A stretch of 64,000 bases of DNA from Prinia subflava (Eukaryota > Chordata > Aves > Passeriformes > Cisticolidae). Positions 1 to 9,293 of this stretch are shown piece after piece (within the stretch, counting starts at the first letter, position 1; the number at the start of each line of letters is the position of its first letter). Both the position numbers and the translations under genes were made by a program. Under the pieces are notes generated by a model. The model worked only from the letters and a program-made list of their open reading frames with translations, was not told the DNA's origin and did no database searches. Location of the stretch: the NCBI RefSeq assembly GCF_021018805.1, contig NC_086247.1, positions 90,876,140 to 90,940,139 of the forward strand, written 5' to 3'.

Positions 1-1055
1 GAAGAAGCCGAATGTGCTATTTGTTACAACAGTGAAATGTTCCCGGTTTTCCAAGTCAAGAACCTGCAACTGGGAACCTAAAATCACATTTTAAACGGGA
101 AATGCATTTCTATGCTGCGGGGTTCACCTATGGCAGATTGGGGCAGAAGTGTCTAACTTTAAACATCCATATCTGGTGAGGTGAGAGAGGGAACTGATAA
201 ATGCTTGCTTGTATTTCTAGGTACCTTTTTGTCATAGGAAATTTTATTACTGTTTGTGTTATGGATTGTGATTGTCAGACCCAGATATGAAAGTCAAATA
301 TATTCTGACTTCCATGGGAGCAGATGGAAATTGTAAACTGATTTTCACCTTTCAAAAATGACCAGTCTCATTGCTAAATTTGATTAATTTGTTCTGTTGT
401 TATGACTTTGCTGTGTTCTAGATTCCAAGTAACTGCGATTTTTTTTCCAAAACAGAAGTAGGTATCCCTAAGGGAAAGTGTAAATGTTTTGTGAAGATGA
501 TGCTGACAGTATGCTAGCTGTGGGGGAGTGGGCTATAATTAGAGACCCATTTGTACCCAGTAATTTTCTGTTATCATTTGTAAGTGACAGTAAAGTGTGC
601 TGCATTTCCACCATCCTGTGGATTTACATATTTACTAATTCTGTGAGTCTTCACACTCCTCAAGTCAATTTTTTCTGGCATCATTATGTGACTGATTTCT
701 AAGCAGAATATTCCTGAAAGCCCAGCACAAACATCGGATACCTCAGCAGTAGAAAAAGGCTAAAAATTCTCTTTGTGCTCAGACTAGCTGACTTTGCTGG
801 CCAGGAGTCATCAGTAAGCATTAGCTATACATTAGCTCTATGACCACTGTCCTGTGTTGGAATATTAAACCAGGCTTTGCTGACGTTAGGCAAAGGCAGC
901 AACAAAAGGTAGTAGGAAGAAAAAACTTCCTCAGTATTTGATCTGCTTCTTTTGTATTTCGTCATGTACACCTGCTCCTGAAAATCTGTTGGACTCTCTT
1001 TCTAAGGTTTAGAGATTCTTGAGTCTGAAGGGGTTGAAGACCAGGACAAGGGAAT

Positions 1056-1059
<4 letters not shown>
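1..1059. other. Non-coding sequence, nothing recognised
   Basis: This is AT-leaning single-copy-looking DNA. An open frame of 72 codons at 484-702 has no recognisable domain and no clear splice context, so it is treated as chance. I see no repeat boundary or RNA gene. Confidence 0.6.

Positions 1060-1120
<61 letters not shown>
1060..1120. repeat. 61-base poly-T homopolymer
   Basis: There are 61 consecutive T from 1060 to 1120, flanked by AATATCC and CCCTGG. On the minus strand it would be a poly-A tail, but no retroposed gene or SINE body is recognisable downstream on the plus strand (1121-1498). The length is likely to vary between individuals and sequencing runs. Confidence 0.95.
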
Positions 1121-1498
1121 CCCTGGTATATCTATCTCCCCTGTTTATCTGCCTTTACAAAAGAAAGGCAAGTACCATCTCTGCAGACATGCATTTTTCG
1201 AGGTTACAGTCAGGGCTGCTCATGCAGACTTGGGAGTGAAATCACCAAAGATCTGCTGGATCTAGGTATCTTAGTGACTTGACCTGCATGGATGCTGCGG
1301 TGAAGATGTAACACCAACCAGCCAGTACAGGTTAAATACCAGCAGATGCAGACAGGTTACTGGCTGGCAGGATGAACTGAAGCTTCTCCTGACACCTCAG
1401 TTCCACTGGACATGGCTGTTATGCACTTTCATGCAAAACATTCAACCTAACTGGAATTAGTTGCTCTCACTAGAAACTAAGAAGTCATTCAAAAAATT
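1121..1498. other. Non-coding sequence, nothing recognised
   Basis: Mixed-composition sequence with no open frame of note and no recognisable repeat family. If the preceding T run were the tail of a minus-strand retroposed copy, its body would lie here. I recognise no gene in the reverse complement. Confidence 0.5.
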
Positions 1499-1576
1499 AA
1501 TTAAAACAAAACCAAACCCAACAGACTACAAAACACCAAAAAACCCACCAAATCCCAAAAAACTCAACCCAAAATA
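1499..1576. repeat. A/C-only low-complexity tract
   Basis: A stretch of about 78 bases composed almost wholly of A and C, with irregular CAAA/CCAA units. It is one of several such tracts in the window (3719, 22471 and 24127 on this strand). Confidence 0.85.
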
Positions 1577-2104
1577 TGCTGTGACTTGCACATTGCAGTA
1601 GTCCATAATAAATCATACATTCTTGGTCATTCTCCAGCTGGAGCATGAAGGAAGAAAGCACAGGAAAAATGTGGCATTTAGATCCACATCACAGGGAGAA
1701 ATGCTGATAAATGGTCAAGAAAATTCCAGTAGATGTGTGTATTTGTTTTCTTAAGTGGAGATAGATAAATAGTGTAATGTAAGAAATCTATATCTGCTAT
1801 TTTCTGTTTGGACAGAGAGCTACATCTCCTAAATTCAATTCTTTAATCAGTGGAAACTGTACCCCATAGCACAAACAAAAGATGTTATTCTATGTTTTTT
1901 ATATTTAATTTCAGATACATAAAATCTCTGAAATATAAGAAGCCAACTTGAAACATATAGATGTGTTGTTTGCTCTCCCCTGTTCTTTCTTCTCTCTTGG
2001 CTTTGAAGGCTGGTGCTTGAGAAAACACATGGAACATTCCTTCTGAATGAAATACTGCTATTTTATATTGTATGAGTTTATGAGTGGATAATTATGTTCT
2101 AATT
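1577..2104. other. Non-coding sequence, nothing recognised
   Basis: AT-rich sequence with no open frame or repeat boundary that I can support. Confidence 0.5.
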
Positions 2105-2410
2105 CCTCCCAAGTGGCCCTCTCCTTTTCTCTTCTGCTCTGCTCCATCTTCCTGAGCTTCACTACACTTTTCCACCCAGCTTCCACTCTTATTTCTTCAC
2201 CAGTTTTTATCTCTTCAGATCTCTCTGCTACTTTGTTCACCCCTCCTGATTTCTTAGTGTGCCACCTTATAGCCCTTCCTCCACGCATGGTGCCTCCTCT
2301 TCACCACATCTTGCCCTGGACTGTTTCCAGCTCCCTCCCTCTCTCTCTGTTGCCCTGTGGTCTTCCTTGCTCTGCTTGTTTCTTGTTTCTTCTTTCTTCT
2401 CATAAGCTTC
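2105..2410. other. Pyrimidine-rich block
   Basis: About 300 bases are strongly enriched in C and T on the plus strand (many CTCTTC/CCTCC words). This keeps a plus-strand frame of 113 codons open at 2113-2454. The predicted protein is S/L/P-rich without a domain, as expected from composition. The texture resembles the reverse complement of the purine-rich block at 26830-28085, so both might be eroded LINE coding sequence. That is a guess. Confidence 0.5.
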
Positions 2411-2929
2411 TGCTCTCATGCGTGAGATGTAGCAAGAGACCACCTGTCTTATGAGGAAGGCAGATATTTTAGGAAGGCCCGGGCAGCTTTATGGTCTGTG
2501 GGCTGCCTGGCATCAACCCACAGTAGGATTTACGAAGATAGAAAATTAAAATATAGCACGGAAATATTCAGTCCATCATGTTACTATGCAAAGTGTCATC
2601 TAGTGGCTCATCTTATCAAGAAAATTGCCCAGCACCATCACAGTTTTCTTCAGTCTTTACAGTCTGGTCATTGCCTCATTTTCAGTCAGGAAGGATTTCC
2701 TTAAACAATAAAACTACCCATAATGAGTCTTCTCTCTAAATTATACTCAGGCATGCAATCTCTCACTCTAATTTTGAAACCTGATTGTCCAAACAAAGGC
2801 ACCCAGTTCTAAATATTAACTTTCAGGCAGGCATTTGGGCACCCAAATACCCATTTTATTTCCCTAAATGCCGATCTGAGCACTGTAATACAGCAGGTGA
2901 GAAGTTCACCTAGTTTTTCTGTCTCGCTG
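2411..2929. other. Non-coding sequence, nothing recognised
   Basis: Ordinary mixed sequence. The 68-codon frame at 2498-2704 has no features that argue for a gene. Confidence 0.5.
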
Positions 2930-3640
2930 AACGCAACTGCGGCGCTGTTCATCGTCCTGTGCCACCAGCACCCTCCTCTGTGGCACTGCTGCTCCTCCAG
3001 CAGAGCCCATCCCTTGGCTGGACGCTGGGGACGTGTCCCTGTGCAGCATCCCACTGTCCCGCACAGGGACAGGGCCACACCGCAGACCTCGTTTGGCCGG
3101 ACAGGACAAACTGGAAGGTGACTGGCAGCCAACACGAGTGCTTCTGGCTTTGCGGCACAGCTGCCAGCTTTGGGGGCGGCCGCTGAGCCCCACAGCCCAT
3201 GGGAGACGATGCTCCCAGCATCAGCTAGGAGCGGCACTCAGCACCTGGGCCCGGCTCTGGAGCCTGTGAGGATGCTTCTCTGCTTCAAGCATCTTCCCAG
3301 CCAATGTGACGACCTCGCGAGCACCGCCCCAGCTGCTTTGCAAATAAAATCTGAACACCCCCAGCATCCCACTGCTCCCGGGCCACGGCCCGCTGGACTC
3401 CGAACAGGATTGCGAGGAACGGCGACCTCCGGGGCAGGAGGGCGGCAGGAGAGCTCGGCGGAGCCCTGCGGAGCCCTGCGGAGCCGGGCAGGCCCGGCAG
3501 GCGGGGGATGGCCCGGGCTGGCCCGGAACAGCCCCAAGTGAAGCTCTGCAGCTCACGGGGCAGCGCGGAGGGCTCCCGGCCCCGCACCGTGCAGCGGCAG
3601 AGAGGCGGGCGGCCGCGCCGGGGAAGCAATCGTATTCTTT
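2930..3640. promoter_or_regulatory. GC-rich block with CpG-island-like core
   Basis: GC content rises sharply at about 2930 and falls at about 3640. The core at 3378-3632 holds about 30 CpG dinucleotides in 255 bases, including GCGCG and GGCCGCGCCGG clusters, far above the rest of the window. Long overlapping frames on both strands here (up to 201 codons) follow from the scarcity of stop codons in GC-rich DNA, and none has a recognisable domain. Such unmethylated CpG clusters usually mark promoters, so this could be the start of an unannotated non-coding or distant gene. An alternative is a GC-rich LTR: a poly-A signal (AATAAA) sits at 3343-3348 just before the CpG core. I could not define LTR ends or a target duplication. 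Confidence 0.55.
3461..3486. repeat. 10-bp tandem repeat in CpG core
   Basis: The unit GAGCCCTGCG occurs twice exactly (3461-3470, 3471-3480), followed by a partial third copy starting GAGCC at 3481. Confidence 0.85.
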
Positions 3641-3718
3641 GTTCCCCAGTTTAATGGAAGCCTCCTCCAAAGCACCCAGCGGCTGATTTAAATCACAATA
3701 AGGCGCTGACTCCGGTTC

Positions 3719-3900
3719 ACAAAAAAAAAACACAAAAAAGAAAAAAAACCACAAAAAAGAAAACACCACAAAAAACCCCAAAAAACACAAAAAATAAAAA
3801 AACCCCAAACAAACAAATAAAAACAAAACAAAACAAAAAACACCAAAAAAACCCTAAAAACAAAAAACAAAAAACAAAACAAAACAAAAAACCACAAGGA
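3719..3900. repeat. A/C-only low-complexity tract
   Basis: About 180 bases are almost purely A and C, with only about five G or T. The units are irregular: CAAAA, CACAAAAAA, CCACAAAAAAG. Minus-strand frames here translate to F/V/C/L-rich low-complexity protein and are artefacts. Confidence 0.95.
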
Positions 3901-4084
3901 AACAGACATTTATGGTTTAAATCTGGTCTGACACCTGACCTTAACTGTGACTGCTGTGCCGGCAAACAGCAACAACAACAAAAAAGAGGCTCAATTTAAA
4001 GCCTGTTCTTGTTAACGCGGAGTGTTAGATATAACTGTGAAATTCCGGCTTTTGTGGGGTTAATTGCATAACTCTTTGCTGTGC
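3901..4084. other. Non-coding sequence
   Basis: Short mixed-composition stretch between the A/C tract and a conserved-looking AT-rich block. A short CAACAACAAC run sits near 3968. Confidence 0.5.
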
Positions 4085-4330
4085 TTTAACAAGATGTTTT
4101 GTAGCTGAATAGCTGTGATTTCCTTTGTTTCTTTCTGTGGGCCGAAGGTAGTTTAAGAGGGGAAATTAGCCATTTAATTATTATGAGTGCAGGAGAAGTA
4201 AAAAGACCATATGGTTTGCTGTTGAAATTAGTCACAAGAAACTTTTTTTTTTTTTTTTTTTTAATAATATGTGATATTTTTAACAAGCAGATGTGAAGCC
4301 ACGGCGTCTCCCACAAGAGCTTTGCCAGGC
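4085..4330. other. Conserved-looking non-coding block with poly-T
   Basis: Balanced, repeat-free sequence with homeobox-like TTAATTATTA near 4175, then a 19-base T run (4244-4262). The texture resembles slowly evolving regulatory DNA. This is judged by eye only, since no alignment was possible. Confidence 0.3.
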
Positions 4331-5474
4331 TTATCTATTGTACCAAGTGCTGCAGGGGCGTATTTTTAGCACAGGGGGTCCTCGCATGGAGGAAGATGGT
4401 AAGGAGGAGTGCTTGCACGGCAAGCTGGAGTCACAGCAGGGTCAGCAGGGACTGGCCCCTGATTCCAGCACGGCTGCTGCTCCTCTCTGGGATTCGGGGT
4501 CCTGGAGCAGCACTGGAAGGGGTCCTGAGCCCAGGCTTCTGCTGCAGGCTATCTGCCCTGTCCCTTGCTGTCTTGAGTACCTGAGCATCTCTCCACTGGC
4601 CTGGGCTGCTGCTTGTGCCCCAGCAGATGTCCTTCCAAAAGGCCTGTGTTCCTCTACTGGCTTGCTTCTTGTCCTGATTCTCCCTGCAGTTCCTCATAGG
4701 CAGCCCTGGAACCCTTTTTCTGTCATTCCACGACTCGCTCACTGCTCCAGGCTAGTCACCAGCACAGCGGGGTTGTGGTGGCATCCCAGGAGGCACTAAG
4801 CTTTCCCAATTTGCAGTTTAAAAGCAGCAGCAGGAGCCCTGTGAGCTGTGAACAGTGCTGCTCAGCAAGGGAGAATGCTGCCCGTGAGGCCAGGCGGGAT
4901 GTGTGCTCAGCTCCCAGCTCCCCTCGGGACTCAGCTTGGTGGGAGCAGGGAGCAGCTGCCTCTCACAGATGCACTGCTGCTCCTCCTTCCCGGTCCTCCT
5001 GGGGGCCATTGGAAGTCTTTGCCTGATATCTTTGGCACCTGTAGGTACGGCGTGTTGACCCTTCTACCTGATAACACAGATCCTATTGTGTAACTCTGAA
5101 AATTCATTTGTGTGTTTTCTGTTTCTCAGCCAGCTTTATGTTGTTGGATTTTTTTCGTCTTTCACCTTAATCAGTTTTCCCTCTCATCCTATTCTTTGTT
5201 TGTAAGGGAAGTTTCATAAATGAAAACAGAGACATACCATTGCCTTTATTAACTGTTTTTTATCACTTATCGAGATACAGAGGTTATAGATTAAAGAGGT
5301 TAGAGGTCACAGTTTAGAAAGGCATAGATTTTATCTAGCGAAGTTGTGCTGTCTTTCCCCTACCTTGCCTGAATTTACTTTGTATTAAACTTTTGAAGGA
5401 GGCAGAGAAATAATAAAAGAAGAAAATGTAAGGGAAGTGAATATTACTATATAAGAACTTCAGAACATTTGAAT
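4331..5474. other. Non-coding, moderately GC-rich then AT-rich
   Basis: From 4331 to about 5050 the sequence is GC-moderate and supports several overlapping chance frames (largest 168 codons at 4293-4799, no domain). After 5060 it becomes AT-rich. No repeat family was recognised. Confidence 0.5.
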
Positions 5475-5520
5475 AACAAGAATGACACCAGGTTACTTTT
5501 GTACTGACTCCTGGCCAGAC
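5475..5520 (+). repeat. Copy 1 of a dispersed 46-bp repeat
   Basis: Aligned without gaps to 6527-6572, 34 of 46 bases match, including TTACTTTTGTA and CCTGGCCAGAC. The pair lies about 1 kb apart in the same orientation. It may be a pair of old interspersed-element fragments or a small local duplication. Confidence 0.5.
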
Positions 5521-6089
5521 CAATAACATCCCACCCAGCAAGAAATACTCTGATTTTGCTGGTAAGCCATGCAATCCTTTTGGAGTCGGTGGGTTGGCAC
5601 AAAAAGGTAAGTTAGGGCAGGATTTGAGCCCTTCAGGAAATTTTGAACCAAGTGCTTGATCATTGCTTTGCTCATGCTGCAGTGCAGGAGCTCAATTAGG
5701 TTGGCATTTACTGTGAGCAGGGACACCTACACTCCTTTTCAGGCCTCTGACACCGGAGAGCTCTATTGAATTGTAAGCAGTGCTCTTAAAGAGTGCTGCT
5801 TTTTAGGTTGGGCATTTCAGGGAGTTTTCACTGCTGTGATGTTTAATTTGAATTTTTTTTTCTAGTTTCATATTTCCCTTTGCAGTCAAAGGATTTCTGA
5901 TACTTCTCTAACACAAACAATCAAGGGGCCTGGTTTGCTTTTGCCTGAAATTCAGGAATTAGTCAAGTCCCCTTATCAAGATAATTCAATAAGCTCTTCC
6001 TGTTCAAAATCACCCAATTGAATGGCCTATGGTATCTGTTCCTTCCGTTCCCTTTTTTCCTGCCTGCTTGCCTTCTTCTTCCTCTCTGT
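5521..6089. other. Non-coding sequence, nothing recognised
   Basis: Mixed sequence lying between copy 1 of the 46-bp repeat and the inverted repeat. No gene or repeat boundary is supported. Confidence 0.5.
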
Positions 6090-6164
6090 TTCTCTACACC
6101 ACTTCTAATTATTTTACGCTCAAATGATAAATGAGTTTCAAATAATTAGAGGTGGTATAAAGGA
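6090..6164. repeat. Inverted repeat with TAATTA-containing arms
   Basis: The arms 6090-6114 and 6140-6164 are complementary at 21 of 25 positions. The inner 11 bases (TCTAATTATTT against AAATAATTAGA) are perfect, and the central spacer is 25 bases. All four mismatches are transitions. Each arm carries a TAATTA homeodomain-type core, so the structure could be a paired binding site, a cruciform or an RNA hairpin. The surrounding 6100-6400 sequence looks conserved in texture. Confidence 0.75.
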
Positions 6165-6526
6165 CCACAGCTGGGAGATTTATGCCAGCCGAGCCGTCCG
6201 AACAAAGAGCCTTCTGTGGGTATCGTTTTTCTCTCTGGACTTTGAAGCCCTGTACTGCTGTCTCCACCTTCAAAGAGCTATATCATTTTTAACCCACATA
6301 ATTTTATTCTCCTTTTTCGTACCTGGGCAATGTCACAGGCCCTTATTAAGGAGCAGACCAAATGTCAAAGTTTTGTTGTAAATCAGCAGGAAGCCAGTAA
6401 CAAGTAGGGGTGAGAGGGCTCAGGGGAAGCCCTATACAAGGACCCAAGTCAGATGTGCTGGCAATTCATTAGAAAAGAGTGCTGTTAAAGATAAACCACC
6501 TCCAACTTTCTTTAGGACAACTTAGT
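6165..6526. other. Non-coding, conserved-looking
   Basis: Balanced unique sequence continuing from the inverted repeat. It contains an 85-codon chance frame (6124-6381) with no domain. Confidence 0.35.
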
Positions 6527-6572
6527 AACAACGACAACATTGGATTACTTTTGTATGGGCCCCTGGCCAGAC
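6527..6572 (+). repeat. Copy 2 of a dispersed 46-bp repeat
   Basis: Related to 5475-5520 at 34 of 46 positions without gaps. It shares TTACTTTTGTA and CCTGGCCAGAC. Confidence 0.5.
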
Positions 6573-9259
6573 TGGTCCTGTCATCTGGAAATAAAGGTAA
6601 ACCTGCCTGACTTCTGCAAATGCTAAGCAGTGTTCTTGCCTGCTGCTAAACTCTTTGAGAAAAAGTATTAATTTTTAAGTCAGATAAATAAATAAATGGG
6701 CATCCAGGACAAGAACATGCTGAGAAAGAATCTTCGAGAGAAAATATGTTATTAGCTATTCTCTTTCCTTTTTCACACTCTCCTAGCAACTTCCTATAAA
6801 GTTTGTAAGGACAGAAACTTGTTCTATCATAAAACAACACAGCTGAAACCTCTTGTCTCTGAGGCTCAAGCAAGGGCTTCATGCTCTGGCTGCAAAGAGC
6901 TTCTGCTGAATCACAGCAATATTTTGCATGCTGCTGTCTAACAATTGAAAAACAAATTACAGTGCCAGGCTGAAGGGAAAACTGGTTTGGGTTTTTCTTT
7001 CCTCGTCAGAGCAGGCCCTCAGCTGTGTACATGCATTGCCATATGACTACAGGAGGGGAGGGAGACTGGAGGTGGAGGGATGGGTTTAGCACAGAAGTGT
7101 TTGGTGCAGACCTATGGAAACTGTTTGTTTCCCTGGGAAAGCCTCCTGGGCTCTCTAGTTCTAGTATATGTGGTGATGGTAAAGGTGTAAATACCTGTAA
7201 TGTATCTTTTCTTGTTCAGCTGTAAAAACTAAGGTGAAAGCCAACAATTAATATTTAGGAGAGTGCCTAATATGATTTCTGATATCTTAGCTGAGAAGCA
7301 GCTTCAGTTTCTGGGACAGATGAAATGGTAGAAAGTGTGGCCCATGACCACACCGACTCTTTCTCTTAAGGCTTTGTTTTGCTTTTTTGTTTGGTTCTTT
7401 GTTTGGTGTTTAGGCTGTACGCTCCCTGTGCCAGCTCCTTTAAAGTCCTCTCTAGATCTGCTAGCGTGTTGCTGGAACCTATGAGCGGGTGCTGTCTCCT
7501 GCAGGAGTAGCTATCAGTGACAATCAGCATTTTCACAGTGAAAAAAGAATGTCTTAGAAAAGTTTATTTATCTACTGAGCTTTTCACCGTAACTTGCCTG
7601 GCTTTGCCAGCTGCTGGAAAATCTCAACTGAGAGCAGTGAGTGTGAAAGAGGGATGTATCTTCACTTTCTCCAGGATGAAGCTACAAACTCCCTCTCAGT
7701 TCACTGGAACAACTGTGTTTGTGCAACTTAGCATGGGAAAACAACCAGAGTTTTTCCTCTCATTTTTAAGCCAGGAAGGATGAGCAAACACACATCATAG
7801 AAACAGAGTATTTTGAGAATGTTGACTGAAACATGGGCATTATGTACAACAGTTTTGATCACAGTAAAACAATTGCCATGAAGATGTGCCATCCAGATTT
7901 GATTGACATCATCACTTTGAATCCTTTAGCAGAGTTAGGGAACTCTATGCCCAGGCAGACAGTTGAATGAAAGAAGAGCCCATACTTTCAGGTACAGCAG
8001 CTTTAATGGTCTATTGCTTTGGCATACAAAAATATGTAATCTGGAGAGAATGTAAGACAACACTATGAATCAGAATATGAGGGGTGTTTCTTCCTAGCCA
8101 GTGCAAAAAGTCCAATGAACACAAAAAGGAATAAACATCTAAAATTAGTCTTTTAGGGAGTAGCTGTAATAAGAAAACTGAATAAGAAACCAGGAAAAAA
8201 GAAGGAAGATCAGGTCTGTGGAGTATGCTGAAGGCAAGAATTAATTTCACACAAGGGAAGGGATGAAGCAGCCTAGCAAACTACACCTGCACAGAGGAGG
8301 CAGTGATGATAAAAGTGGAGGAGAAAGGGATGTAAAAAAAGGAAAAGCAAAGAACCCACGTTTGTCTCAGCAGGGCAGTACTTCTAATGCCACACTCTAA
8401 GACTGATATCTTGTGGATATGATCCTCCAGAAAAATATCCCGTACTTTATGTATCTAAAATGCATGTTCCAGTAAATGACTGACTTGCCTGATTCTGCTG
8501 CATGGATCGGCTGTCTGTGCCACACTCAGGTGTTCAATAACTGCCTGTTATAGATTATGAAGCTCAGAGAAATGCCATTTCATTGCACAATTGCTTGTGA
8601 GCAGTGTTAGTTAAAGACTTTTTGACCCTGGCTCTCCATCTCCAAACCTTTTGCTAAGTTATGGCAAAGTTAAGGGGTGCCAGAGGAGTTTCTGAAGGCT
8701 CCATGTCTGGAAAACCCTGCAAACATCATCACTGAATCAGCATTTCCATGGGCTGATGGCTGGTGTGCAAGCACAAGACCACCCTGGCAAGGTGTGATCT
8801 AAAAAAATAGGAGGATACTGAGGAAAATCTGTTAGCAGAGCAGTGGAAAATGATTTAACTCAGAAGTTTTTGTAATCTTAGCCAAACACATTTACAACAT
8901 CCAGCTCGTTCTCTAGTTAGGTGGTCTGGAGACTGTATTCATCCCGGGGGCCAAAATATGAAATATTTGGGAATTCTGGCAGGCTCCATGCAGCTATTCA
9001 TGCTTGTTTATCTCACAGTGTTTCTTTGCATAATGATTGGGAAAGGGTGAAATAAACACAGCAATGTTTAAAACAATAGAATGTTTTGTATTGAGACATT
9101 ACTGACCCCCATTTAGATTTTCAGCAACAAGGCAAAATGGTTGCTTTAGAGATAATAGTGCTTTTTTTACATTGGATATGTGTCCAAGAGCTTTCTCTGC
9201 TTGCAGCACCACTTGGGAGGAAGTAGGAATGCCTTTGCAGACTTAAATCTTGCCCAAGT
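6573..9259. other. Non-coding sequence
   Basis: About 2.7 kb without a recognisable gene or transposon. It includes a short T/G-rich stretch at 7372-7412. Open frames here (60 to 90 codons) have no domain or splice support. Confidence 0.5.
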
Positions 9260-9293
9260 TTGTTTTTTGTTTTTTTTTTTGGTTTTTTTTTTG
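9260..9293. repeat. T/G low-complexity tract
   Basis: Thirty-four bases of only T and G in irregular TTTTG units. It opens spurious F-rich frames on both strands. Confidence 0.9.

Noticed and set aside
3221..3826. 201-codon minus-strand open frame
   Set aside because: Its N-terminal part is translated A/C tract (F/L/V-rich) and the rest is GC-rich DNA with few stops. There is no domain.
4293..4799. 168-codon plus-strand open frame
   Set aside because: The sequence is GC-moderate with overlapping frames on the other strand. The product has no recognisable domain and no splice support.
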